Both the position numbers and the translations under genes were made by a program. A stretch of 64,000 bases of DNA, taken from assembly GCF_030818895.1 (NCBI RefSeq), contig NZ_JAUTBA010000001.1, forward strand, positions 1,798,001 through 1,862,000. Direction: 5' to 3'. Below the pieces are notes generated by a model. That model ran no database searches, had not been told where the DNA came from, and was given only the letters and a program-made list of their open reading frames with translations. Shown here piece by piece: positions 1 through 7,978 of the stretch (its first letter is position 1; each line of letters begins with the position of its first letter). The DNA is from Sphingobacterium zeae (lineage in GTDB: Bacteria > Bacteroidota > Bacteroidia > Sphingobacteriales > Sphingobacteriaceae).

Positions 1-1
1 A

Positions 2-400
2 CCTCGAGAATTGCGGCTTTCTGAAGCAATTCGTTTTTTTGAAATAGATGATCCTTATTTACTGGACCTATCCTGTATTCAAGAAAATTTAAATAGGCGT
101 CTGAGGAACCTCTCGTCGGGGATGATCCGTTTTATTGAAACTTTAATACTATTGCATACCAAACATTCTTTTGTTTTACTTGATGAACCCTTTGTCGGGC
201 TTAGTCCTATTTTTATTGAGGTGGTTAGTGCGCATATTGAACACGTTAGACATCGCAAAGGAATATTGATTGCTGACCACAATTTTAGGCAGGTAATGAA
301 TGTAAGCGATCGGTTATATCTACTAAAGGATTCACATTTGATCCATGTGTCGGATCAGGAGGATCTCGTATTTGAAGGGTATATAAAAGAAATAGATTAA
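2..400 (+). CDS. ABC transporter ATP-binding protein, C-terminal part
   Basis: This is the 3' end of a gene that enters from the left edge. The frame is open from base 2, so the TTG at 11 is probably not the true start. The visible part holds an ABC signature-like segment (LSSGMIRF), a Walker B stretch followed by the D-loop region (FVLLDEPFVGLSP), and an H-loop histidine (ADHNF). This is the second half of a nucleotide-binding domain that would power transport at the inner membrane. The DHN.RQ...SDR pattern resembles LptB- or LivF-type ATPases, but the substrate cannot be read from this fragment. The Walker A motif lies outside the window. The stop codon sits inside a 13-bp inverted repeat that may end transcription. 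Confidence 0.85.
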   Translation, partial: PRELRLSEAIRFFEIDDPYLLDLSCIQENLNRRLRNLSSGMIRFIETLILLHTKHSFVLLDEPFVGLSPIFIEVVSAHIEHVRHRKGILIADHNFRQVMNVSDRLYLLKDSHLIHVSDQEDLVFEGYIKEID

Positions 401-429
401 TCAGGTAAGTTCTACTTGATTAATCTATT
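391..429. terminator. Inverted repeat between convergent genes, likely bidirectional terminator
   Basis: A 13-bp perfect stem (AATAGATTAATCA at 391-403, TGATTAATCTATT at 417-429) surrounds the stop codon of the ABC ATPase gene and lies before the 3' end of the convergent YceI gene. It is AT-rich and has only a short T tract, so termination is inferred from position and symmetry. Confidence 0.5.
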
Positions 430-461
430 TGATGTCATGAATGACTTATTGCTATTAAAAA

Positions 462-1145
462 TTATTTTGCATTTTTTGCAGTAACATTGAGTTCGATGTC
501 AACGTTTTGTGCAATCATCCAATCTTGTGGATTACCTTCTGTACCGTAAGTAAGTCCCCAATCTTGTCTTTGGATCGTAAATTTCGAGTAGAATGTTACC
601 TCGTCACCATTAAAAGTAATTTTTGCAGGGAACGTTACATTCACCGTTTTATCTTTGATTGTCAAATTACCACTAACTGTATTTGTTGCGTCAGCAACAA
701 CACTTTTTCCTTGTGCCGCATCGAATGGGCCGACTTTGGTGATTTCAAATTTCGCAGTAGGATATTTGGCTACGTCAAAGAAATCAGCACTTTTTAAATG
801 CGCATCCAAATCTGATGATTTTTTACCACCTGACGTTGTAGGATCTACCGAAGCAGAATCGGTAAGAATAGAATTCACATCGATGTTGAAAGTACCACCT
901 GTGACAGCATTATTTTCGACGGATAGCGTACCTTCGCTTTTCAAAACACCATATCTTGGATTTAAACCACCTTTGTGGTATCCAGTCCATTTCAATGAAC
1001 TTTTATCTGCTTCAACAGTGTAAGTTTGTCCTGTTTGTTCCGTTACTTCCTGTGCAGTTGTTGTTGTTGCTTTATCTCCATTTGTGTTTTGACAAGACGC
1101 CAACAATAAGATAAGGGCTAAACCCGAAATTAATTGCTTTTTCAT
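462..1145 (-). CDS. YceI-family lipoprotein
   Basis: The 227-residue protein begins with a lipoprotein signal peptide (hydrophobic stretch 5-16, lipobox LASC with Cys18). After a Thr-rich linker comes a YceI domain, about residues 42-224. It shows the family layout: an early SLKWTGYHKGG strand, a central region with DAHLKSADFFDVAKYPTAKF, and a C-terminal WGLTYG..GNPQDWM segment. YceI domains are lipocalin-like barrels that bind polyisoprenoid or amphipathic ligands in the periplasm, and the cellular role is usually unknown. The lipid anchor suggests membrane attachment. The gene stands alone, with a candidate promoter at 1235-1242 and a hairpin at the predicted 5' end of its mRNA. The family call is firm; the ligand is unknown. 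Confidence 0.9.
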   Translation of the reverse strand: MKKQLISGLALILLLASCQNTNGDKATTTTAQEVTEQTGQTYTVEADKSSLKWTGYHKGGLNPRYGVLKSEGTLSVENNAVTGGTFNIDVNSILTDSASVDPTTSGGKKSSDLDAHLKSADFFDVAKYPTAKFEITKVGPFDAAQGKSVVADATNTVSGNLTIKDKTVNVTFPAKITFNGDEVTFYSKFTIQRQDWGLTYGTEGNPQDWMIAQNVDIELNVTAKNAK

Positions 1146-1192
1146 TTTTTTATCGTTTTATTGTTATATGTTATATACGATTTGAACTTTGA

Positions 1193-1228
1193 CAGCATCA
1201 ACGCGGCCAACCTGAGCTTTTGATGCTG
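1193..1228 (-). promoter_or_regulatory. Hairpin at the predicted 5' end of the YceI mRNA
   Basis: CAGCATCAA (1193-1201) and TTGATGCTG (1220-1228) form a perfect 9-bp stem with an 18-nt loop in the YceI leader. The candidate promoter just upstream would start transcription at about 1229, putting the hairpin at the very 5' end. Such structures can protect mRNA from decay; that role is inferred. Confidence 0.4.
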
Positions 1229-1234
1229 CTGGTA

Positions 1235-1242
1235 CAAAGGTA
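1235..1242 (-). promoter_or_regulatory. Candidate -7 element for the YceI gene
   Basis: On the minus strand this reads TACCTTTG, an exact match to the Bacteroidota -7 consensus TAnnTTTG, about 90 nt upstream of the YceI start. No clear -33 TTG was found at the usual spacing. Confidence 0.4.
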
Positions 1243-1449
1243 GAATATAGCTAGTTTATTTTTGGTATCAGTTTCCTTGAAGAAACTACTTTCCAAAAAG
1301 ATAGTGCCTTATCACTTTATAAATCTGTATTTTTGTTGGAAATTTAGGTTGACGAAACGGAGACGCTCAGTCAACTGATCTAAGAATGATCGTCTATGGG
1401 AATAAAAATACCACGGGCGGCCGGCAGTAGAAGAATAAAAAATAGTGAA

Positions 1450-1833
1450 ATGAAAAAGGAAGCAACTTTAACGTCGTCGGGTGTATGTAAAACGCGCATG
1501 TTAGCCATCAATGATAGCATGGAAATTTTAGCAGGAAAATGGAAATTCCATATCATCGGTACTTTATTGTTAGTGGAGAAATTGCGTTTTATGGAGCTAT
1601 TGCGCGAAGTTGACGGGATTGGAGCCAAAATGTTATCTAAGGAACTTCAGGATCTGGAAATGAATCAATTGATCAGAAGGACGGTGCTCAACACTAAACC
1701 TTTAACTGTTGAATACGAATTGACTGAATGTGGTAAAACTTTGGGACCCATCATCGACGAAATTGCCAAATGGGGAATTACCTACCGCAGCAAGCTGCAC
1801 ACAAAACAGGAGGATGTTGTGTCTGAAATGTAG
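1450..1833 (+). CDS. HxlR-family winged-helix transcriptional regulator
   Basis: The 127-residue protein (start chosen at MKKEAT; a longer frame from 1396 adds 18 unlikely residues) carries an HxlR-type winged helix, about residues 20-110. It has a Cys near the start (GVCKTRML), then MEILAGKWKFHIIGTLL, then a helix-turn-helix with IGAKMLSKELQDLE and a wing ending in VEYELTECGKTL. HxlR proteins are dimeric DNA-binding regulators that often respond to electrophiles, oxidants or quinones and control a nearby gene. Here no obvious divergent target adjoins it. YceI on its left is divergently transcribed across a gap of about 300 bp, so it is one candidate target. The conserved N-terminal Cys may be a redox sensor (inference). 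Confidence 0.85.
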   Translation: MKKEATLTSSGVCKTRMLAINDSMEILAGKWKFHIIGTLLLVEKLRFMELLREVDGIGAKMLSKELQDLEMNQLIRRTVLNTKPLTVEYELTECGKTLGPIIDEIAKWGITYRSKLHTKQEDVVSEM

Positions 1834-1909
1834 TGCCTGAAATCAAAACCGCGATCGAAATGTGCTCGTTAAATGAAAACTGCTGCCGAATAGCGCCTAC
1901 TGAGGTCGA

Positions 1910-2296
1910 CTAACATGTTCTAAGCGGGGAAGGGTTCTCAAGCAGTTCAGCTATGCGATTTTCCAGGTCTTCCAGATCGAAAGGCTTGGCAAGGTAGCTG
2001 TCGGCTCCAGCCCGCTGTGCCAGCGTTTCAATATCGGTATTTGCGGATAAATAAATCACTGGGATATCGCGATATAAAGGATGATTTTTGAGTAGCCGGG
2101 TGGCTTCAACACCGCCTATTTTTGGAATCCAATTGTCCATTAGAATTAAATCTGGAAGTACCTCCTCCACTTTTTCAATGATGTCATGAGAGGTTTGTGA
2201 AACGGCTATATTATAACCATTTGTTTCAAGAATTATTGTACATATTTCTAGGACATGCTTATCATCGTCCAACATCAGTATAGTTTTGCTTCCCAT
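1910..2296 (-). CDS. Single-domain response regulator (CheY-like receiver)
   Basis: The 128-residue protein is one receiver domain with no output domain. The acidic pocket (LDDD, about residues 9-11), the phospho-acceptor Asp in LILMDNW (about residue 54), the Thr/Ser position in YLSAN and the Lys in YLAKPF are all present, so it should be phosphorylatable. It lies 112 bp downstream of the HTCS gene on the same strand, which makes that regulator or another hybrid kinase a possible phosphate donor. Stand-alone receivers usually act by protein-protein contact or as phosphorelay intermediates. The exact partner is not evident. Confidence 0.85.
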   Translation of the reverse strand: MGSKTILMLDDDKHVLEICTIILETNGYNIAVSQTSHDIIEKVEEVLPDLILMDNWIPKIGGVEATRLLKNHPLYRDIPVIYLSANTDIETLAQRAGADSYLAKPFDLEDLENRIAELLENPSPLRTC

Positions 2297-2408
2297 GGTA
2301 TAGCTAAAAAAAGTGGTGCTAAATTAAATAAAAAGCTTTATGCAAAGCATAAGGTAAAATACCGATTCGAATAAGTAGAAATCCGTATTTTTAGCATGGT
2401 TTATTAAC

Positions 2409-5400
2409 TTAAGGTGAAGCTGAGGTTACCCATTTTGCTGCTGCATTTTTTTGAAATTCACTTGGAGTTAGTCCAAAAGCTGTTTTAAAGCAGGTGGCAA
2501 AATAACGGGGGTCGGAGAAGCCTGTTTCAAAGGCGACTTCACTAACAGCGATGGATCGGTCTTTTTCCATGATCTGACACGCATGTTTTAGCCGTATATT
2601 TTTAATAAATTCACTGGGAGATACATTCAGCAGGACTTTGGTCTTTCGATATAGCGTTGATTTGGATAGGCCCAATAGATCTCCCAGTTTGATCACGTCA
2701 AATTGGTCATCGGCAAGATGTTCTTCGATAACTTGAATCATCTTCTGGACAAATTTTTCATCTAGAGGTGTATGGTCGAGTGTCGAAATATTAATCTGCG
2801 TGTTATGCTGAAAAACGAGTTGGCGACAACGTTTATTAATAATGAAACTTTGGATTTTGGCTTCCAGAACCTTAATCTCAAAAGGCTTGCTAATGTAACC
2901 GTCTGCACCGGCTTGATAGCATTCTATACGATCTTCAATACTATTTTTGGCAGTCAGGAGCAAAATAGGGATATGATTGAACTCTGCATTGGATTTGATC
3001 GTCTTGCACAACTGGAGTCCATCGAGTTCAGGCATCATAATATCGCTCACAATGATATCTATTTCAGTATGTTCGAGCACTTCCAGACCTTTTAGTCCAT
3101 TGTCAGCACTATGTACCTGATATTTTTTTGCTAAAATCCGCGCCATAGTCGAACGAAGCTCTTCATTGTCTTCCACCAATAGGAGGTTGAGCTTGGATTG
3201 TGTTGCATTTTTGGGTGTACTTTCATCAACAGTATTCGATTCCATAATGGTAGCCTTGATTTCTTCAACAAAAGGTTGCTCCATGACAGCGATCCCTTGG
3301 TTATGATAATACACTTTATCTACCGGAACCGTGATTTGGAAGTTACTTCCGATATGGGGCTGGCTTTCTACATCGATTTTGCCATGATGCGCTTCTATCA
3401 GCTGTTTGGTCACGGATAGCCCTATACCATTACTTTCAAGATGTTTTGTCGAAGTATTGGTGTAGAAAGCTGTGAAAATTTTCTCCATATCTTGGGGATA
3501 AATTCCTATACCAGTATCGCGAACATCGATGAATAGTCTGTTGCAGCCCATGCTTTCCGCTACATGATAGGAGAGTGTAATCTTTCCACCTTGCTCTGTA
3601 TATTTAAATGCATTGGATAAGAGATTGAACAAAATTTTGTCAATTTTGTCAACGTCATAGAAAAGGATTTTAGGACAGTCTCCATGTTGAATTTCAAAGT
3701 CGATTTGTTTCTTTTTGGCAATGGGGCCAAAATGCATGTCGCCCAATTGGGTAACAAAAGAAGGGAAATTAGACGCGCTGATTTGCAGCTTTATGCTGTT
3801 ATTTTCCATTCTTCGGAAATCTAAGATTTGTTGGAGCAGCCGTTTTAGACGACTGAGGTTAAGACGCATTTTATCGAATTGCTCCAAATTATTCTTTGTA
3901 GTCATCTGCACATCATCAACTAAACAGGAGATAATTGTGAGCGGCGTTAGCAGATCGTGTGATATATTGGTGAAATAACTGAGCTTGGACTGCGCAAGTT
4001 CTTTCGTCTTTTCCTTTTCAATCTGCGCTATCTTTAAATCACCGCTCAATTTAAGACGTTTGACAGAATAACTAATAAAAAAGAAGGCAATCCCGGTAAA
4101 CGCGCAGGCGTATAGAAAATAGGCTAAATTGCTCTCATAGAAGGCAGGCTTTTTTATGATTTCAATTTGAGTAGAAGCTGTATTCCACTTATTGTACAAA
4201 TCGGTCGACTTGACTAAAAACCGGTACTTTCCTTTACTTAAATTGTTGTATGTCGCAAAAATACGATCTCTCGGAGCGTAGATCCATTCTTTATCTACTC
4301 CTTCTAATTTATAAGCATAACGTATTTTTCCATTCTGGTTAAAAGGTAGGGCAGAAAACGATATTTCGATATTTTGGTCTTGTGGATTCAGTGTTAGATT
4401 AGCAATATCATCGCCAAACAGTTCCTTTTTTGATTCCAAAACAATGGATCTATTGTTGATTTTTATATCTGAAATAAGGACTTTTTCGTTAAAATCCGGT
4501 AAGTTGCTGTGATCATCCAGTTGAACAATTCCATTGTACCCGCCAAAGTAAATGGTATTGGAATTCGTGTCCACAGCAAAAGCCCGTTTTGAGAACATGT
4601 TGACTTGGAGGCTGTCAGATGCAGAAAATTCACTTATATGCTTGTTTGCATGGTTGATCTTGTATAAATTTCGTGTTGTAGACAGCCAGGTGTAGCGATC
4701 GAGGCAGACAACATCAAGAAGCTGGTTTTTCTCAAATAATGTGCTGTTGGCGATCTCTGACACTTTTTGGTCCGCGAGTTGATAATTCAGTAATCGATTA
4801 TCTTTGGTGCCAAGCCACAGATTACCGGCCCGATCAACATCCATCGTTTCAATCTGATCCGTTCGTAATCCTGGAGTCTCCTTTCCAAGGTGTCTGATTG
4901 TGGACTGTAAATCACGGTTATCAATACAATAGATGCCATTTTCTTTGGTTGCGATCCAGATATGGTTTTGCTTTCCTTGGGCAATCGCTACAGGCTGATC
5001 CTTTATCTTAGTAATCATCGTGATAGGTTCCGATTCCGACTTTTTTAGGAGGAGGCCCTGCGTCGTTGCAATCCACAGTCGTTTTTGCCTATCCGTAAAG
5101 AAAAACGAAGGTTTCCCTTGATGTCCGATCTGTTGAACTAAATTGATCTTCCGTAAGAATTTGATCGTATTGCTTTTCTTCTGAAAAACATTGATCGAAG
5201 CTTCATAGGCAGAGCCGACCCATAGTTCCTGTCCAAAATCTGTGGCACAGGTAACGGCACGGATCGAAATTAGATCCCTGAAATTGGAATTGCTGTATGT
5301 GTTGAGCTGATTTGTTTTCGGAGAGAGGCTACCAAATCCAAAACGTTCCAGATTGAACCAAAAGATTCCGGTTTGATCGCGATAGAGCATATTTAGATTT

Positions 5401-6491
5401 GGGGAAATACTATATAATGCTTTAATCTCTTTGAAACTATAGTTTTTAACAATTGGTTTGTCAAAGCTAAACATAGACACCCCCTTACCACCTACAGCGA
5501 GCCATAATGTGCCGTGTTTATCTTGGTAGATATCGTTAAAAATATTTGTCGTGTTGTTGAAGTGGCTCGAAAGATCAATTTCTTTTAATTGACCATTTCG
5601 ATATTGAAGTGTCGATATGCCCGAGAAAGACAACACCCAAATATATCGGCGGCTTCGATCCTGAAGAATGTTGTAAAAAAGATCCTCTTTACCGCCATGT
5701 CGGCGCTTATTTTTTATTTCAATTTCTCGGTAGGGATTAGTCGCCTGCATCGGATCGAATAAATAAATTCCGTCTCCCCAGGTGCATATCCATAGTTGTC
5801 CATGGTCGTCTTCCATGAGTTTGAACGGATTGTTGCGTTGTCCTAGTCTAGGATAAGACTGTAATTTGTTGTTACCCTGACTTAACCTAAATAAGCCATC
5901 TCCCCAGACACCCAGCCATATCCGAGCCTGGCTATCCTGAAAGATCGTATTGACGGTTTTGCCTCGCATGCTATTAGTTAGAATAGAAGCCATTTGGGCA
6001 TCTGTTAAAGGCTTCAATGTGCTATCGTAGATATAGATACCATCATCTGTGCCGATCCAGAGCCGTTTTGATCCGTCAACCAACAGGGTGTTGACGCGAA
6101 CGTTGGCTACTCGTGGATCGTTCAGTGGGAGAACTTTATAATTACGCTTATTTAATACATAAACACCCTTTTCTGCCCCTAAAATGAGTTTGTTTTCTAA
6201 TTCTATCAGCGTACGGATCGCTTGTTGACCGCTGGCTTTCCCGGCGGCATCCTTCAATTTAAAATTTAGGATATTATAAGCATCGTAACGACTTAAACCC
6301 TGCGTGGAGGCAAACCAGATGTATCCTTCCCGATCTTGTATCGTCTGATTGATCGTGAGAGAGGGAAGTTCATAATTTTTTGTTACGGGATCAAGCCCCA
6401 TCTGTTGGCTATAAACAACAGTAGTCAAGGATAGATATAGTTGCAAAAATGCTATAATCTGCCGAATACGTGCGCTCATCTTAATAATCAT
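2409..6491 (-). CDS. Hybrid two-component system regulator (HTCS) of the polysaccharide utilization locus
   Basis: The 1360-residue membrane protein joins a complete signalling path in one chain. Order: signal/anchor 1-28; a periplasmic sensor of repeated WxG-type blades (Reg_prop; for example RLWIGTDDGIYIYD, QLWICTWGDGIYLFD) to about 690; a Y_Y_Y domain (YAYKLEGVD..W, about 720-800); one membrane helix near 800; HisKA with phospho-His845 (NISHDLLTPL); HATPase with DTGIGI and NGIGLSV; a receiver with phospho-Asp1150 (VSDIMMPELDG); and a C-terminal AraC-type helix-turn-helix (about 1250-1355). HTCS proteins bind an oligosaccharide in the periplasm and activate their own locus. The gene is divergent from the GH105 gene at 6856, so it very likely controls that locus. 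The start is supported by AAGAGGTGG upstream of the ATG. Confidence 0.95.
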   Translation of the reverse strand: MIIKMSARIRQIIAFLQLYLSLTTVVYSQQMGLDPVTKNYELPSLTINQTIQDREGYIWFASTQGLSRYDAYNILNFKLKDAAGKASGQQAIRTLIELENKLILGAEKGVYVLNKRNYKVLPLNDPRVANVRVNTLLVDGSKRLWIGTDDGIYIYDSTLKPLTDAQMASILTNSMRGKTVNTIFQDSQARIWLGVWGDGLFRLSQGNNKLQSYPRLGQRNNPFKLMEDDHGQLWICTWGDGIYLFDPMQATNPYREIEIKNKRRHGGKEDLFYNILQDRSRRYIWVLSFSGISTLQYRNGQLKEIDLSSHFNNTTNIFNDIYQDKHGTLWLAVGGKGVSMFSFDKPIVKNYSFKEIKALYSISPNLNMLYRDQTGIFWFNLERFGFGSLSPKTNQLNTYSNSNFRDLISIRAVTCATDFGQELWVGSAYEASINVFQKKSNTIKFLRKINLVQQIGHQGKPSFFFTDRQKRLWIATTQGLLLKKSESEPITMITKIKDQPVAIAQGKQNHIWIATKENGIYCIDNRDLQSTIRHLGKETPGLRTDQIETMDVDRAGNLWLGTKDNRLLNYQLADQKVSEIANSTLFEKNQLLDVVCLDRYTWLSTTRNLYKINHANKHISEFSASDSLQVNMFSKRAFAVDTNSNTIYFGGYNGIVQLDDHSNLPDFNEKVLISDIKINNRSIVLESKKELFGDDIANLTLNPQDQNIEISFSALPFNQNGKIRYAYKLEGVDKEWIYAPRDRIFATYNNLSKGKYRFLVKSTDLYNKWNTASTQIEIIKKPAFYESNLAYFLYACAFTGIAFFFISYSVKRLKLSGDLKIAQIEKEKTKELAQSKLSYFTNISHDLLTPLTIISCLVDDVQMTTKNNLEQFDKMRLNLSRLKRLLQQILDFRRMENNSIKLQISASNFPSFVTQLGDMHFGPIAKKKQIDFEIQHGDCPKILFYDVDKIDKILFNLLSNAFKYTEQGGKITLSYHVAESMGCNRLFIDVRDTGIGIYPQDMEKIFTAFYTNTSTKHLESNGIGLSVTKQLIEAHHGKIDVESQPHIGSNFQITVPVDKVYYHNQGIAVMEQPFVEEIKATIMESNTVDESTPKNATQSKLNLLLVEDNEELRSTMARILAKKYQVHSADNGLKGLEVLEHTEIDIIVSDIMMPELDGLQLCKTIKSNAEFNHIPILLLTAKNSIEDRIECYQAGADGYISKPFEIKVLEAKIQSFIINKRCRQLVFQHNTQINISTLDHTPLDEKFVQKMIQVIEEHLADDQFDVIKLGDLLGLSKSTLYRKTKVLLNVSPSEFIKNIRLKHACQIMEKDRSIAVSEVAFETGFSDPRYFATCFKTAFGLTPSEFQKNAAAKWVTSASP

Positions 6492-6530
6492 TTAATCCAC
6501 CTCTTTCAACATCCAGTTTAGTTAGCATTC

Positions 6531-6665
6531 TTATCCATCAATAGCTGCTTGTGCTTCATTGACCAAAGCGGGCGGCAGTGTGTCTTTTTCCTTCTAGGTA
6601 GCTGTGCCACTGGGCGCATAGCGGGAATCCAACTGAAAATTTTTAGGTTTATAGGGATTAAAGAT
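6531..6665 (-). pseudogene. Unidentified coding relic upstream of the HTCS gene
   Basis: Read on the minus strand, this stretch gives about 42 codons of protein-like sequence (starting NPYKPKNFQLDSRYAPSG and ending VNEAQAAIDG) interrupted by one in-frame TAG and closed by TAA at 6531-6533. There is no start codon. The composition, rich in Pro, Tyr and Lys with no rare codons, looks like the end of a real gene that lost its front. I do not recognise the family. Confidence 0.35.
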
Positions 6666-6749
6666 ACAAATGTTTTTTAAATAAGTGTATATTGTACGTT
6701 TATTGAATCTGAGCTACTCTAATTGATTTTTGGGCTTTCCAGATCCAAA

Positions 6750-6769
6750 ATGATCCCATTTTGGGTCAT
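6750..6769. promoter_or_regulatory. Inverted repeat upstream of the GH105 operon
   Basis: A 20-bp imperfect palindrome (ATGATCCCAT, then TTTGGGTCAT) lies about 100 bp before the GH105 start in the divergent gap with the HTCS gene. Seven of ten positions pair and one more is a G-T pair. It is a candidate binding site for the HTCS regulator, by position only. Confidence 0.3.
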
Positions 6770-6809
6770 GATTAGTCTTTATTCAAACATCGACGAAATC
6801 GATTTGTAG

Positions 6810-6817
6810 TAGCTTTG
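6810..6817 (+). promoter_or_regulatory. Candidate -7 element for the GH105 operon
   Basis: TAGCTTTG matches TAnnTTTG exactly and lies 38 bp before the GH105 start codon. No good -33 element is visible, as would fit a promoter that depends on an activator. Confidence 0.4.
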
Positions 6818-6855
6818 TTTATCCCGGTTGGGGATCAATTTATAAATCTCAAGAC

Positions 6856-7971
6856 ATGCGTATCAATTTTATTTTATGCCTATTGCTTATAGGGCATTTT
6901 TCTTTTGGACAGAAACTCAAAAAAGAAGTTGTCCTTTCTCAACTCAAAAGTGCGAACGATTATTGGCAATCTCATCACAAGCCTCAAGTTTGGGCATTTT
7001 GGGACCAAGCGGCCTATCATACTGGTAATATGGAATTCTATAAGATTTCCAATTCAAAAAGTGATCTGAAATATTCTGAGGACTGGGCCAAATTCAATGA
7101 TTGGAAAGGTGCGAAATCGACCAACAAACAACAGTGGAAATATAGTTATGGTGAAACGGATGATTATGTTCTTTTTGGAGACTGGCAGATTTGTTTCCAG
7201 ACCTATATTGATCTTTATCATTTGTCGCCAAGTCCCGAAAAGATAGCGCGTGCTAAAGAAGTTATGCACTATCAGATTCATACACCCAATACAGATTATT
7301 GGTGGTGGGCTGATGGTTTGTATATGGTCATGCCGGTGATGACCAAGATGTATAAATTGACGCAAGATCCTCTTTATCTTGATAAAATGTATACCTATTT
7401 GCGTTACGCCGATAGTATTATGTTCGATCAGGAGGAGCATTTATATTATCGCGATGCCAAATATGTCTATCCCAAACACAAAAGCCTCCACGGTAAGAAG
7501 GATTTCTGGGCGCGAGGTGATGGTTGGGTGTTTGCAGCCTTGGCAAAGGTTCTTCAAGATTTACCCAAGGAGGATAAACATTATCACTATTACCAGGAAA
7601 GGTTCAAAAAAATGGCACATGCAATCGTGAGCTGCCAGCAGGAGGAAGGGTTTTGGACGCGAAGTATGCTGGATCCTGAACATGCTCCCGGGCGGGAGAC
7701 AAGCGGTACAGCTTTTTTTACCTATGGTTTACTTTGGGGACTCAACCAAGGGATACTTATTGATCCGAAGTTTTCGAAAGCGGCACTTAAGGGATGGAGC
7801 TATCTCAGTGAAATTTCACTGCAAGCTGACGGAAGAATCGGATATGTACAGCCTATCGGTGAGAAAGCTATTTCCGGACAGGTTGTGGATGCTCATTCTA
7901 CTGCTCCATTTGGTGTAGGTGCATTTTTATTGGCCGGAACAGAGATGTACCGTTATTTGAATAAAAAATAA
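6856..7971 (+). CDS. GH105-family unsaturated uronyl hydrolase
   Basis: The 371-residue secreted protein has a signal peptide (1-18, FSFGQ) and an (alpha/alpha)6 barrel of the GH105 (YteR/YesR) type. Hallmarks are YWWWADGLYMVMPVM with the expected catalytic Asp near residue 153, FWARGDGW near 220, and the terminal block with TSGTAFFTYGLLWG and STAPFGVGAFLLAG. GH105 enzymes remove 4,5-unsaturated uronic acid from the non-reducing end of oligosaccharides made by polysaccharide lyases acting on rhamnogalacturonan, ulvan or arabinogalactan side chains. It is the first gene of a four-gene run and is followed 7 bp later by a DUF2264 gene. The presence of this enzyme implies a lyase upstream in the pathway; the BNR_4 protein in the same run is the obvious candidate. 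Confidence 0.9.
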   Translation: MRINFILCLLLIGHFSFGQKLKKEVVLSQLKSANDYWQSHHKPQVWAFWDQAAYHTGNMEFYKISNSKSDLKYSEDWAKFNDWKGAKSTNKQQWKYSYGETDDYVLFGDWQICFQTYIDLYHLSPSPEKIARAKEVMHYQIHTPNTDYWWWADGLYMVMPVMTKMYKLTQDPLYLDKMYTYLRYADSIMFDQEEHLYYRDAKYVYPKHKSLHGKKDFWARGDGWVFAALAKVLQDLPKEDKHYHYYQERFKKMAHAIVSCQQEEGFWTRSMLDPEHAPGRETSGTAFFTYGLLWGLNQGILIDPKFSKAALKGWSYLSEISLQADGRIGYVQPIGEKAISGQVVDAHSTAPFGVGAFLLAGTEMYRYLNKK

Positions 7972-7978
7972 GTGCCGT

